Shown here piece after piece: positions 1 through 8,148 of a stretch of DNA of 53,609 nucleotides (positions are counted from its first letter, which is position 1; every line of letters starts with the position of its first letter). A program made the translations under genes and the position numbers. Below the pieces are notes generated by a model. That model had not been told where the DNA came from. It saw only the letters and a list, made by a program, of their open reading frames with translations, and searched no databases. The stretch spans positions 1-53,609 of the forward strand of contig JAAVCX010000014.1 of the NCBI GenBank assembly GCA_014802105.1. The letters are read 5' to 3'. This DNA is from Bacteroides sp. GTDB taxonomy: Bacteria > Bacteroidota > Bacteroidia > Bacteroidales > Muribaculaceae.

Positions 1-8
1 ATGAGGGA

Positions 9-830
9 TTAGTGAGAAGCGGCGAAAGTCTGTACGATAGAATAGCCGATTTCGTCGATAGCGTAGGTGAGGTTGTCGATCTTGTTGGTGTAGAAGTTGT
101 AGGAGATTACAGCGAATGCACCAGTTGCGATACCGAAGGCGGTGTTGATAAGGGCCTCCGAGATACCGGTGGAGAGCTCGGTGGAGTCAGGAGCACCTGA
201 AGCGGCGAGGGCCTGGAACGACTTGATCATACCGATCACAGTACCGAGAAGACCGACGAGAGTACCGAGGGTGGTGAGAGTAGCGACGATGGGGAGGTTC
301 TGCTGAAGAGCGGGCATCTCGAGTGCGGTAGCCTCCTCGACAGTCTTCTGGAGGTTGGCGATCTTCTGCTCCTTGGTGAGGCTGGTGTTCTGATCCATCT
401 CGGCATAGCTCTTGAGGGCAGCGGCTACGACAGCGGCTACACAACCCTTCTGGTTAGCGCAGAGCTTCTCGGCGCCGGCGATGTCCTTGTTCTGGAGACA
501 CTTCTTGACACCTGCTACGAATTTCTCGATGGAACCCTTACCCTTGGCTGAAGAGAGGGCGATCCAGCGCTCTACTGAAAGTACGATCACAGTGAGGAAG
601 AGAGTCTGGAGAATAGGCACGATGAAACCACCTTTGTAGATAGTGCCCCAGAGGTCGATGGGGTGTCCCTCTTCAAAGTGAGACTCGTGTCCAAACCAGA
701 AGACGAAGAGTAATACGGCAACCACGAGACATGCGAGAATCACGAGGAATGCGTTCTTGATACCGGCAACGTTGCTGCCTTCAGATTTCTTTGCAGCCGG
801 TTTGGCTACGGCGGGCTTTTGAGCTTCCAT
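9..830 (-). CDS. MotA/TolQ/ExbB family proton channel protein
   Basis: Inner-membrane proton channel subunit of the ExbB/TolQ/MotA family, which uses proton motive force to energise TonB-type outer-membrane transport, Tol function or gliding-related machines. The 273-residue protein has a charged, Lys/Ala-rich N-terminus, a membrane segment near residues 27-47, a second near 70-92, and a long cytoplasmic region. A final hairpin of two segments follows (about 180-205 and 225-250), with the family's Gly/Thr-rich stretch (TLTTLGTLVGLLGTVIGM). Start ATG at 830; a good promoter lies 170 bp upstream. ExbD-type partners are usually downstream, which here is outside the window. Which of the three roles it serves cannot be told from this gene alone. 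Confidence 0.93.
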   Translation of the reverse strand: MEAQKPAVAKPAAKKSEGSNVAGIKNAFLVILACLVVAVLLFVFWFGHESHFEEGHPIDLWGTIYKGGFIVPILQTLFLTVIVLSVERWIALSSAKGKGSIEKFVAGVKKCLQNKDIAGAEKLCANQKGCVAAVVAAALKSYAEMDQNTSLTKEQKIANLQKTVEEATALEMPALQQNLPIVATLTTLGTLVGLLGTVIGMIKSFQALAASGAPDSTELSTGISEALINTAFGIATGAFAVISYNFYTNKIDNLTYAIDEIGYSIVQTFAASH

Positions 831-994
831 AATTTTGTTTAGCTGATTTTGTTGGTATTATTGGTTAAGATTTATTGAAAAATTATCTGATGGTAATCGA
901 TTGAAAGGTGTAAGTTTAGCTACTTCCCGACATTCCTGGTCGACAATTCTCACCGTCGCGGCCTCCACGGGGAGACGCCTGTGAGTAGATAAAC
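831..994 (-). other. Long 5' leader of the ExbB-like gene with GC-rich hairpin
   Basis: The predicted start of transcription lies about 160 bases before the ATG. Within this leader, positions 949-985 can fold on the minus strand (CTCAC pairing with GTGAG, with inner CTCC/GGAG and CGTC/GACG pairs). The rest is AT-rich and has no reading frame. No known riboswitch family was recognised. The structure is a visual prediction only. Confidence 0.3.
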
Positions 995-1000
995 GGTATG

Positions 1001-1032
1001 CAAATTTAAATGTAAATTTCCATGTTTCCAAA
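1001..1032 (-). promoter_or_regulatory. Bacteroidota promoter for the ExbB-like gene
   Basis: On the minus strand a -33 TTTG (1029-1032) is followed after 20 bp by a -7 TAAATTTG (1001-1008), a full match to the TTTG-N19-21-TAnnTTTG consensus of Bacteroidota primary sigma factor promoters. Confidence 0.7.
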
Positions 1033-1134
1033 CGTTTGATTTATTTTTTGTTTACCGAAGACCAAAAATCACTTCGTTTTTTAGCCGCTTCAGGCCTTTT
1101 TACATCATATCTGAAAATTCATCTTATCACCTCA

Positions 1135-1165
1135 TTTATGTTTTAAAAAGAATTTTTTACCTTTG
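1135..1165 (+). promoter_or_regulatory. Promoter of the nqr operon
   Basis: A perfect -7 box TACCTTTG occupies 1158-1165, with TTTA (one mismatch to TTTG) at 1135-1138, 19 bp upstream. The box overlaps an in-frame GTG at 1165, which rules that GTG out as the start of nqrA and leaves ATG 1204, about 30 bases inside the predicted transcript. Confidence 0.7.
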
Positions 1166-1203
1166 TGACTTCTAAGGTAAATTATATCATCCTACTAACT
1201 TTT

Positions 1204-2550
1204 ATGAGAAAGTCCATAAATATCAAACGTGGCCTCAACCTCAATCTCGAGGGCGCACTGACCGACTCCCGGCCGGTCACGCGCATTATCCCCGGGAGGG
1301 TGGCTCTGACCCCCGATGATTTCCCGGGATTTCGTCCTCGCCCCGAGCTCTCCGAGGGTGATTACGTAGGTACCGGCTCCCCGGTGATGTGTGATAAAAA
1401 CGACCCCGACATCAAGCTCGTGTCGCCGGTCAGCGGTAAGATCGAGAGCATCGTCAGAGGGCCCCGCCGCAAAATTCTCAACATCATCATCTCCTCGGCC
1501 GACAAGGGCGACGCTCCCGAAGCGACATTCACCGTGAACGGAAACGAGGACGCCGACACCCTGAAGCATCTCTTAAAAATCTCAGGTCTGTGGGCCATGA
1601 TGCGCCGCCGCCCCTACGACATTATCCCTCAGGACAGCGACTCTCCGCGCGACATTTTCGTGACCGGACTCGACACCGCGCCACTCGCCCTCAATCTCGA
1701 CACCATGGTCGAGGATAAGATCCCCGAGCTGACAGCCGGAGTAGCCGCGCTGAAGAAACTCACGACAGGCAATATATATATATGTGTAGCCGAGGACTCC
1801 ACTCTCCCTGACATCGACGGAGCCGAGATGAGATCACTGCCCATGCTTCATCCGGCCGGCAACGTCGGAGTGCAGATAGCCAATATCAAGCCGGTCAATA
1901 AAGGCGAGAGCGTCTGGACACTCGACATCGTCACTCTGGCCAAAATCGGCTCACTGATGCTCAACGGCCGTGTTAACCCCGAGGTCTCGGTAGCCGTGAC
2001 CGGCAGCGAAGTCATCAAGCCCCAAGTAGTCACCACCCTGCCCGGCGCTCCGCTCTCGTCCCTGCTCGACCATAATATCGCCGACGACGGTGTGAACCAT
2101 CGCGTCATCTCAGGCAATGTCCTCACCGGCACCCCCGAGGGGATTGACGGCTACCTGCGCTACCCCTACCGTCAGGTGACTGTGATACCCGAGGGCAACG
2201 ACAATGCCGAGTTCATGGGCTGGGCCTCGCTGAGCCCCTCCAAGATGAGCGAGAGCCGCTCCTTCCCCTCCCACTTCTTCGGTCGCAAATTCTCGCCCGA
2301 CGCCCGCCTGCAGGGTGGCCGCCGAGCCATGATCATGAGCGGAGTCTATGATCGCTACATGCCTATGGACATCCTGCCCGAACCACTGATCAAGGCCATT
2401 CTGGCCCGCGACATAGACCGCATGGAAGCCCTAGGCATCTACGAGGTGGCCCCCGAAGATTTCGCCCTCGCCGAGTATGCCGACCCCTCGAAGATAGAAC
2501 TCCAGCGCATCGTGCGCGAAGGCCTCGACTACATGCGCGACGAAGCCTGA
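1204..2550 (+). CDS. nqrA: Na+-translocating NADH:quinone reductase subunit A
   Basis: Peripheral subunit of the Na+-NQR complex, which oxidises NADH, reduces quinone and pumps Na+ out of the cell. NqrA sits on the cytoplasmic face and takes part in quinone binding. The protein opens with the typical NqrA N-terminus (MRKSINIKRGLNLNLEG), contains the barrel-sandwich/RnfC-like region, and ends near 448 residues, the usual family length. ATG 1204 is chosen because an earlier in-frame GTG (1165) is part of the -7 promoter box. It is the first gene of a compact six-gene operon in the standard A-F order; nqrB follows after 27 bases. Confidence 0.97.
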   Translation: MRKSINIKRGLNLNLEGALTDSRPVTRIIPGRVALTPDDFPGFRPRPELSEGDYVGTGSPVMCDKNDPDIKLVSPVSGKIESIVRGPRRKILNIIISSADKGDAPEATFTVNGNEDADTLKHLLKISGLWAMMRRRPYDIIPQDSDSPRDIFVTGLDTAPLALNLDTMVEDKIPELTAGVAALKKLTTGNIYICVAEDSTLPDIDGAEMRSLPMLHPAGNVGVQIANIKPVNKGESVWTLDIVTLAKIGSLMLNGRVNPEVSVAVTGSEVIKPQVVTTLPGAPLSSLLDHNIADDGVNHRVISGNVLTGTPEGIDGYLRYPYRQVTVIPEGNDNAEFMGWASLSPSKMSESRSFPSHFFGRKFSPDARLQGGRRAMIMSGVYDRYMPMDILPEPLIKAILARDIDRMEALGIYEVAPEDFALAEYADPSKIELQRIVREGLDYMRDEA

Positions 2551-2577
2551 CACATCCATCCACTCAATCCTTCAAAG

Positions 2578-3795
2578 ATGAAAGTCCTAAGAAATTATCT
2601 TGACCGCATAAAGCCCAATTTTGAGCCGGGTGGAAAGCTTCAGAGCCTCCACAGCGTGTTTGACGGCTTTGAGACATTTCTCTTCACCCCAACCACCACC
2701 TCGCGTTCGGGAGCAGTGAATATCCATGACAGTCTCGACTCCAAACGCATCATGATCATCGTGGTGCTCTCGCTGATGCCCTGCCTGCTCTTCGGCATGT
2801 ATAACGCCGGCTATCAGAACTGGCTCGCCGCCGGAGCCACGGCTTTCCCCTTCTGGCAACTGATGGCCTACGGTTTTCTGGCCGTGCTCCCACGCATCCT
2901 CGTCACCTATATAGTAGGCCTTGGCATCGAATTTGCCGTAGCCCAATGGCGTCGCGAGGAGATCCAGGAAGGTTTTCTCGTCACCGGTATACTTATACCT
3001 CTGATCTGCCCTATCGAGACACCGCTGTGGATGCTTGCCGTAGCCACCGCCTTCTCGGTTATTTTTGTCAAAGAAGTCTTCGGAGGCACCGGCTACAATG
3101 TCTTCAACGTAGCTCTCGTCACCCGCGCATTCCTCTTTTTCGCCTACCCGGCCCAGATGAGCGGCGACAGAGTATTTGTAGCCTCAAGCTCCATCCTCGG
3201 TCTCGGCCACGATCTCCCCGACAGCTTCACAGGAGCGACACCTCTGGGACAGATCGCCTCTTTTGCAGGCGACAAACTCGAGCTGCTCAACCTGCGCGGC
3301 GACGTGATCTCCACCTGGGATGCCTTCCTGGGACTCATACCCGGCTCCTTCGGAGAGACCTCGACCCTGTGTGTACTAATCGGAGCCGCAATACTCCTGA
3401 TCACAGGCATGGCCTCCTGGCGCATCATGCTCAGCGTGATAGCCGGCGGCCTGTTCATGGGGTGGATCGCCAATATCTTCGAGACTCCTACCTACCCCGC
3501 CTCATTCCTCTCACCCCTCGACCAGCTTTTGTATGGCGGTTTTGCTTTCGCAGCCGTCTTCATGGCCACCGATCCCGTGACCGCCGCACGCACCGGCACA
3601 GGCAAATACATCTATGGACTCCTGGTAGGCGTGGTGGCCGTGCTGATACGCACCTACAACAACGGCTATCCCGAGGGCGCAATGCTCGCCGTGCTCCTGG
3701 CCAACGCCCTGGCGCCGCTGATCGACTACTGTGTAGAGCAAGTCAACGTCTCGCGACGCATGAGCCGCCTCAACAAGAGCCGCGCGCGTGTCTGA
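2578..3795 (+). CDS. nqrB: Na+-NQR subunit B
   Basis: Integral membrane subunit of Na+-NQR, with about ten hydrophobic segments from residue 57 onward. It carries a covalently bound FMN and riboflavin and forms much of the Na+ path. The flavinylation site fits the known D-x-x-S/T-G-A-T/S signal: DSFTGATP, in which the modified Thr would be residue 221. At 405 residues it has the usual length. The soluble N-terminus (about 55 residues) with PGGKLQSLHSVFDGFETF is typical of NqrB. It lies between nqrA and nqrC with short spacers. The FMN transferase ApbE needed for maturation is not in this window. Confidence 0.98.
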   Translation: MKVLRNYLDRIKPNFEPGGKLQSLHSVFDGFETFLFTPTTTSRSGAVNIHDSLDSKRIMIIVVLSLMPCLLFGMYNAGYQNWLAAGATAFPFWQLMAYGFLAVLPRILVTYIVGLGIEFAVAQWRREEIQEGFLVTGILIPLICPIETPLWMLAVATAFSVIFVKEVFGGTGYNVFNVALVTRAFLFFAYPAQMSGDRVFVASSSILGLGHDLPDSFTGATPLGQIASFAGDKLELLNLRGDVISTWDAFLGLIPGSFGETSTLCVLIGAAILLITGMASWRIMLSVIAGGLFMGWIANIFETPTYPASFLSPLDQLLYGGFAFAAVFMATDPVTAARTGTGKYIYGLLVGVVAVLIRTYNNGYPEGAMLAVLLANALAPLIDYCVEQVNVSRRMSRLNKSRARV

Positions 3796-3829
3796 CCTCC
3801 AATCCACCACCTTATTTATATATAAAGCA

Positions 3830-4558
3830 ATGAACAAGCAAAGCAACATCTACACCATCATCTATATCATGGTGCTCGTGGTGGTAGTCGGCACTGCGCT
3901 TGCAGCCACCTCCCTGGCCCTCAAACCGCGCCAGCAGGAGAATATCGACGCCGACAAGATGAACCAGATTCTCGCAGCCGCTCTCATCACCCCCGCCCCC
4001 GGCAAGACTGTCGAGGACTTCAACCGCTACATCACCGAGCGCTATGCCGTCAATGCCAAAGGTCAGCGTCTCGACGGAGTCAACGCCTTCAGCATCGACG
4101 TAGCCACACAGAGCAAACTCAGCCCCGACTCGCGCGAGCTCCCGGTCTACGTCTGCTCCACCCCCGACGCCGGTGTCAAATACATCCTCCCCGTCTATGG
4201 AGCCGGCCTCTGGGGCCCCATCTGGGGCTACGTAGCCTTTGACGCCGACGGCTCTACAATCTATGGCGCATATTTCGCCCACCAGGGTGAGACCCCCGGA
4301 CTCGGCGCCGAGATCGAGAAACCGGCATTCAGCTCTCAGTTTCATGGCAAGCAGGTGTTCAAAGACGGCCACTTCCGTCCCGTCTCGGTAGTCAAAGCCG
4401 GCCAGACCCCTCTCGACGGCAGCGACTATGTCGACGGTATCTCGGGAGGCACCATCACCTCCAAAGGCGTCGGAGCCATGCTCGACAACTGCCTCATGCC
4501 CTATCGCAAATTTCTCATGTCGCTCTCCCGGACAGCCGGCAACGCCCTCAACCAATAA
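3830..4558 (+). CDS. nqrC: Na+-NQR subunit C
   Basis: Membrane-anchored periplasmic FMN-binding subunit of Na+-NQR. There is one N-terminal membrane helix (about residues 8-28) followed by the FMN-binding domain. The flavinylation motif reads DGISGGTITS, with the acceptor Thr at residue 208. The residue before the acceptor Thr is Gly where the textbook signal has Ala (S/T-G-A-T), a small departure. ATG 3830 gives 242 residues; an upstream in-frame GTG at 3788 would overlap nqrB and add an unlikely N-terminus. It is separated from nqrB by 34 bases and from nqrD by 15. Confidence 0.97.
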   Translation: MNKQSNIYTIIYIMVLVVVVGTALAATSLALKPRQQENIDADKMNQILAAALITPAPGKTVEDFNRYITERYAVNAKGQRLDGVNAFSIDVATQSKLSPDSRELPVYVCSTPDAGVKYILPVYGAGLWGPIWGYVAFDADGSTIYGAYFAHQGETPGLGAEIEKPAFSSQFHGKQVFKDGHFRPVSVVKAGQTPLDGSDYVDGISGGTITSKGVGAMLDNCLMPYRKFLMSLSRTAGNALNQ

Positions 4559-4573
4559 CCTTCCCCTAATAAA

Positions 4574-5200
4574 ATGGCTGAAAAAATCAAAAATACCGAC
4601 GTGCTCTTCAACCCCCTGTCGAAGAACAATCCCGTCGTGGTGCAGGTGCTCGGCATCTGCTCAGTGCTGGCAGTCACGGCCAAACTCGAGCCCGCCATCG
4701 TCATGGGCATCTCGGTAATCGCCGTGCTCGCCTTTGCCAACGTGATCATCTCGCTCATACGCAACACTATCCCCACCAACATCCGCATCATTGTCCAGCT
4801 CGTGGTCGTGGCAGGTCTCGTGGTCATAGTCGACCAGGTACTCAAGGCCTACGCCTACAACGCATCCAAGCAACTGTCAGTGTTCATCGGACTCATCATC
4901 ACCAATTGCATCCTCATGGGCCGTCTCGAAGCATTCGCCATGGGCAACAAACCCTGGCCCTCGTTTCTCGACGGCGTGGGCAACGGCCTGGGCTATGCCA
5001 TTATCCTGGTGATCGTGGGATTTTTCCGCGAACTGCTCGGATCGGGCACCCTGCTGGGCTATCAGGTGATACCTCAATGGTGTTACGACAACGGCTATGT
5101 CAACAACGGCCTCATGATCCTTCCACCCATGGCCCTGATAGTAGTGGCCTGCATCATCTGGGTGCAGCGTAGTATCAACAAAGACCTCCAGGAGGATTAA
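4574..5200 (+). CDS. nqrD: Na+-NQR subunit D
   Basis: Integral membrane subunit of Na+-NQR, paralogous to NqrE; the pair forms an inverted-topology scaffold that holds an iron centre between them. The 208-residue protein has about six membrane segments and the hallmark SVFIGLIITNCILMGRLEAF region, whose Cys (TNC) is the conserved ligand-type residue of the family. The end, VQRSINKDLQED, is cytoplasmic. The ATG is 15 bases after the nqrC stop, and nqrE starts 22 bases on. Confidence 0.97.
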   Translation: MAEKIKNTDVLFNPLSKNNPVVVQVLGICSVLAVTAKLEPAIVMGISVIAVLAFANVIISLIRNTIPTNIRIIVQLVVVAGLVVIVDQVLKAYAYNASKQLSVFIGLIITNCILMGRLEAFAMGNKPWPSFLDGVGNGLGYAIILVIVGFFRELLGSGTLLGYQVIPQWCYDNGYVNNGLMILPPMALIVVACIIWVQRSINKDLQED

Positions 5201-5222
5201 CCACAACCTCACTCACTCTCAC

Positions 5223-5840
5223 ATGGAAAATCTCAATATCTTCATAAGGTCGATTTTTGTCGACAACATGATCTTCGCCTACTTCCTGGGCATGTGCTCG
5301 TTTATCGCCGTGTCCAAGAACGTCAAGACCGCCTTTGGCCTGGGCGTGGCCGTGACCTTCATGCTCGTGGTGACCCTCCCGGTCAACTACCTGCTCGAGA
5401 CCTACGTGTTGCGCCCCGGAGCCCTGAGCTGGCTCGGCCCCGAATATGCGGCCGTCGATCTGAGCTTCCTGTCGCTCATCATGTTTATTGCCGTGATAGC
5501 CTCAATGACTCAGCTCGTCGAGATGACAGTCGAGAAATATAGCCCCGCCCTTTACTCCTCGCTGGGCATCTTCCTCCCGCTCATCGCCGTCAACTGTGCC
5601 ATCCTCGGCGGATCACTCTTCATGCAGCAACGCGACTTCCCGAGCGTCTGGACTGCCGTCTGTGCCGGCGGCGGCTGGGGACTCGGCTGGCTCCTGGCCA
5701 TCACCGCCATCGCCGCCATCCGCGAGCGACTTGCCATGTACTCCAACATCCCCCGTCCCCTCCGTGGCGTAGGCATCACCTTCATCATTACAGCCCTCAT
5801 GGGCATAGCCTTCATGAGTTTCCTCGGCATCAAGATCTAA
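5223..5840 (+). CDS. nqrE: Na+-NQR subunit E
   Basis: Integral membrane subunit of Na+-NQR and partner of NqrD. The 205-residue protein starts MENLNIFIRSIFVDNMIFAY, with the conserved NMIF..FLGMCSF stretch and a Cys in the first membrane segment. It carries a second family motif, LIAVNCAILGGSLFM, with the paired Cys. About six hydrophobic segments are visible. Position and order (D-E-F) match the standard operon. Confidence 0.98.
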   Translation: MENLNIFIRSIFVDNMIFAYFLGMCSFIAVSKNVKTAFGLGVAVTFMLVVTLPVNYLLETYVLRPGALSWLGPEYAAVDLSFLSLIMFIAVIASMTQLVEMTVEKYSPALYSSLGIFLPLIAVNCAILGGSLFMQQRDFPSVWTAVCAGGGWGLGWLLAITAIAAIRERLAMYSNIPRPLRGVGITFIITALMGIAFMSFLGIKI

Positions 5841-5870
5841 TCATCCCCTCTACCACTTCACTCACTCGAT

Positions 5871-7136
5871 ATGCTTACGATACTTACCGGCGTGTGCATC
5901 TTCCTGATCATCACCCTCGCCCTGGTGATCATCCTGCTCATAGCCAAGAAATATCTCGTTCAATCAGGCAAGGTCAAAATCACCATCAACAACGACCGGG
6001 TCATAGAGACCGACTCAGGCAAGAGCCTGCTCTCGACCTTTGCCGACAACAACATCTTCCTCTCATCGGCCTGTGGCGGCAAGGGCAGCTGCGGACAGTG
6101 TAAATGTCAGGTATTCTCGGGAGGCGGCGACATACTCCCTACCGAGAAAGTCCACTTCTCGCGCAAACAGCAGCAGGAACACTGGCGACTCGGCTGTCAG
6201 GTCAAAGTCAAGGAAGACTGCTCGGTGGGCATCCCGGCCTCGGCTCTCGACGTCAAGGAGTGGGAATGTACCGTGATCTCCAACAACAACGTCTCGACCT
6301 TCATCAAGGAGTTCATCGTAGCCCTCCCCCAAGGAGCTCACATGGACTTCATCCCCGGCTCATACGCCCAGATCAAGATCCCAGTCTATGAGATGGACTA
6401 CGACAAAGACATCGACAAAGACTCCATAGGCAAGGAATATCTCCCCGCATGGCAGCAATACGGACTCTTCGGCCTGAAGTGCCGTAACACCGAGACCACC
6501 GTGCGTGCCTATTCCATGGCCAACTACCCCGAGGAGGGCGACCGCATCATGCTCACCGTCCGCATAGCCACTCCCCCCTTCAAGCCCAAACCCCAGGTAG
6601 GCTTCCAGGACGTCATGCCCGGTATTGCCTCGAGCTATATCTTCACCCTCAAGCCCGGCGACAAGGTGATCATGTCGGGTCCCTACGGAGACTTCCACCC
6701 GATAGTCGACTCAAAGGCCGAGATGATGTGGATCGGAGGCGGCGCAGGCATGGCCCCCCTCCGCGCCCAGATCATGTGGCTCACCAAGACACTCCACACC
6801 ACCGACCGCGTCATGAACTACTTCTACGGCGCACGCGCGCTCAACGAGGTGTTCTATCTCCAGGACTTCCTCAGCCTCGAGAAAGAGTTCCCCAACTTCA
6901 AGTTCCATCTCGCGCTCGACCGACCCGACCCCGCCGCCGATGCCGCCGGAGTCAAATACACGGCCGGTTTCGTCCATCAGGTTATCTACGACACCTATCT
7001 CAAGGATCATCCCGCGCCCGAGGACATCGAGTACTACATGTGTGGCCCCGGCCCCATGAGTGCCGCCGTCAACCGCATGCTCGACGACCTCGGTGTCGAC
7101 CCGACTTCAATCCACTACGATAACTTCGGAGGCTGA
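5871..7136 (+). CDS. nqrF: Na+-NQR subunit F, NADH dehydrogenase
   Basis: Electron entry subunit of Na+-NQR: it oxidises NADH and passes electrons through FAD to a 2Fe-2S cluster. The 421-residue protein has one N-terminal membrane anchor (residues 3-25). A plant-type 2Fe-2S domain with SACGGKGSCGQCKC near residues 67-80 and the fourth Cys in RLGCQV follows. Next is the flavin-binding RAYSMANYP motif, then the NAD-binding part with MSGPYGDFH, GGGAGMAPLRAQI and the terminal YYMCGPGPM...NFGG. It is the last gene of the operon; a perfect hairpin follows 20 bases after the stop. Confidence 0.98.
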   Translation: MLTILTGVCIFLIITLALVIILLIAKKYLVQSGKVKITINNDRVIETDSGKSLLSTFADNNIFLSSACGGKGSCGQCKCQVFSGGGDILPTEKVHFSRKQQQEHWRLGCQVKVKEDCSVGIPASALDVKEWECTVISNNNVSTFIKEFIVALPQGAHMDFIPGSYAQIKIPVYEMDYDKDIDKDSIGKEYLPAWQQYGLFGLKCRNTETTVRAYSMANYPEEGDRIMLTVRIATPPFKPKPQVGFQDVMPGIASSYIFTLKPGDKVIMSGPYGDFHPIVDSKAEMMWIGGGAGMAPLRAQIMWLTKTLHTTDRVMNYFYGARALNEVFYLQDFLSLEKEFPNFKFHLALDRPDPAADAAGVKYTAGFVHQVIYDTYLKDHPAPEDIEYYMCGPGPMSAAVNRMLDDLGVDPTSIHYDNFGG

Positions 7137-7156
7137 CAGAAACTCATCATCACGAC

Positions 7157-7187
7157 AACGGTAGACATCTCGACCATGTCTACCGTT
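7157..7187 (+). terminator. Terminator of the nqr operon
   Basis: AACGGTAGACAT (7157-7168) and its exact complement (7176-7187) form a 12-bp stem with a 7-base loop, followed by ATTGTTTC. It begins 20 bases after the nqrF stop. Confidence 0.8.
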
Positions 7188-7218
7188 ATTGTTTCAGGGG
7201 GGTGTTTCATAATCATGG

Positions 7219-7307
7219 TGTAGGGACATGGCGTGCCATGTCCGCCGATGTATGCAGATAATTATCATGTGCTTGCATTTGCGGACATGGCACGCCATGT
7301 CCCTACA
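7219..7307. repeat. REP-like inverted repeat pair with nested palindromes
   Basis: Two perfect 27-bp inverted arms (7219-7245 and 7281-7307) are separated by 35 bases. Each arm is itself a hairpin, GGACATGGC/GCCATGTCC around a 2-base centre, and the outer edge reads TAGGGA/TCCCTA. This architecture is like bacterial REP/BIME elements mobilised by tyrosine transposases (RAYTs). No transposase is nearby. The element lies between the nqr terminator and the convergent acetyltransferase gene. Confidence 0.75.
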
Positions 7308-7339
7308 TTTGCTTTTGTGACACGTTGCCCTGATTATCA

Positions 7340-7837
7340 TCACAGCAGAAGCTCCATATCATTGACATCGAGATAACGGCCAAACTTGTATCCCACCTCT
7401 CTGAAATGTGAAACCTCCTCAAACCCAAGCGAAGCATGAAACCGTCGGCTCCCCTTGTTCTCGGTGGTGATACACGCTATCAGCGAGTGTGTGCCGCCCC
7501 TTGAGCGACACTCCCCGATCAACGCCTCCATCAGCCGGCGCCCAACTCCGCGCGATGTCATCCCGTTGCGCAGATAGATAGTCGTCTCGAGAGTGCGACC
7601 GTAGGCAACCTTCTCCTTCCAGGGATGCACATAGCAGTATCCTATTATCTCGCCGGCGGCCTCGGCCACGAGATAGGGCCAAGACCGCGAAATGCCCGCG
7701 ACCCTCTCACGCATCCGGGCAACCGTCAGCGGCTCTTCGTCAAAAGTCACGGTAGTCTCCCTGACATAATAGTTATAAATCCCGGCGATAGCCTCGCTAT
7801 CGGCCTCCTTCACCGGCCTGATAGTTAATTCATTCAT
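7340..7837 (-). CDS. GNAT family N-acetyltransferase (phosphinothricin acetyltransferase-like)
   Basis: GNAT-fold enzyme that moves an acetyl group from acetyl-CoA to an amine. The 165-residue protein starts TIRPVKEADSEAIAGIYNYY and has VTFDEEP near residue 35, as in the phosphinothricin/methionine-sulfone acetyltransferase branch. The acetyl-CoA loop lies in SRGVGRRLMEALI (about residues 95-107), and GSRRFHASLGFEEVSHFREVGYKFGR comes near the end. Those family features fit well, but the natural substrate (methionine derivatives or another amine) cannot be told. It is a single gene, convergent with the nqr operon; TAACTTTG (complement of 7860-7867) upstream could be its -7 box. Confidence 0.9.
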   Translation of the reverse strand: MNELTIRPVKEADSEAIAGIYNYYVRETTVTFDEEPLTVARMRERVAGISRSWPYLVAEAAGEIIGYCYVHPWKEKVAYGRTLETTIYLRNGMTSRGVGRRLMEALIGECRSRGGTHSLIACITTENKGSRRFHASLGFEEVSHFREVGYKFGRYLDVNDMELLL

Positions 7838-7890
7838 AATATCTGAAAATTACAGAAAACAAAGTTAGCCATAAAATTGTAATAATAATA

Positions 7891-7898
7891 TAACTTTC
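7891..7898 (+). promoter_or_regulatory. Possible -7 box of the small membrane protein gene
   Basis: TAACTTTC, one mismatch to TAnnTTTG, lies 26 bases before ATG 7925. No -33 box is at the right spacing. A divergent TAACTTTG on the other strand (7860-7867) would serve the acetyltransferase gene. Confidence 0.35.
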
Positions 7899-7924
7899 CA
7901 TAACCCTCTCAACCTCTTACGCAC

Positions 7925-8140
7925 ATGACACCCATCGAGCCCCGCGAACTCCTCACATGGATCGCAATCATCGCAATCATCGCACTTGCCGCCACAACAG
8001 GAATGCTTATCAACCGCTTTCTCATCCATCGTGCCCATCGTCGCGCGCTGGCCGAGCTCCGTCGACGCATCCTCGAAGAGCCCTCACCTCTCTCCGACTC
8101 CCCCTATCTCATCAACACCGACAACTCCGAACGCTACTGA
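7925..8140 (+). CDS. Small single-span membrane protein, unknown function
   Basis: A 71-residue frame with a strongly hydrophobic segment at residues 10-31 (TWIAIIAIIALAATTGMLI), followed by a basic cytoplasmic stretch (HRAHRRALAELRRRILEE) and a polar tail. The pattern obeys the positive-inside rule and suits a real small membrane protein. It lies alone in the gap between the divergent acetyltransferase gene and the convergent recO, 8 bases from the recO stop, with a -7-like box upstream. No family is recognised; chance coding cannot be excluded. Confidence 0.5.
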   Translation: MTPIEPRELLTWIAIIAIIALAATTGMLINRFLIHRAHRRALAELRRRILEEPSPLSDSPYLINTDNSERY

Positions 8141-8148
8141 CCTGCCTC

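Noticed and set aside
1165-1203. In-frame GTG at 1165 as an earlier start of nqrA
   Set aside because: The GTG overlaps the -7 promoter box TACCTTTG (1158-1165), so it would not be in the transcript; ATG 1204 gives the usual NqrA N-terminus.
2946-3833. Long plus-strand frame overlapping nqrB in another phase
   Set aside because: Arg/His/Pro-rich composition typical of a shifted frame in GC-rich DNA; nqrB is certain here.
3812-4555. Long open frame on the minus strand opposite nqrC (247 codons)
   Set aside because: It mirrors the third-position GC bias of nqrC, shows no family features and lies wholly inside a certain gene.
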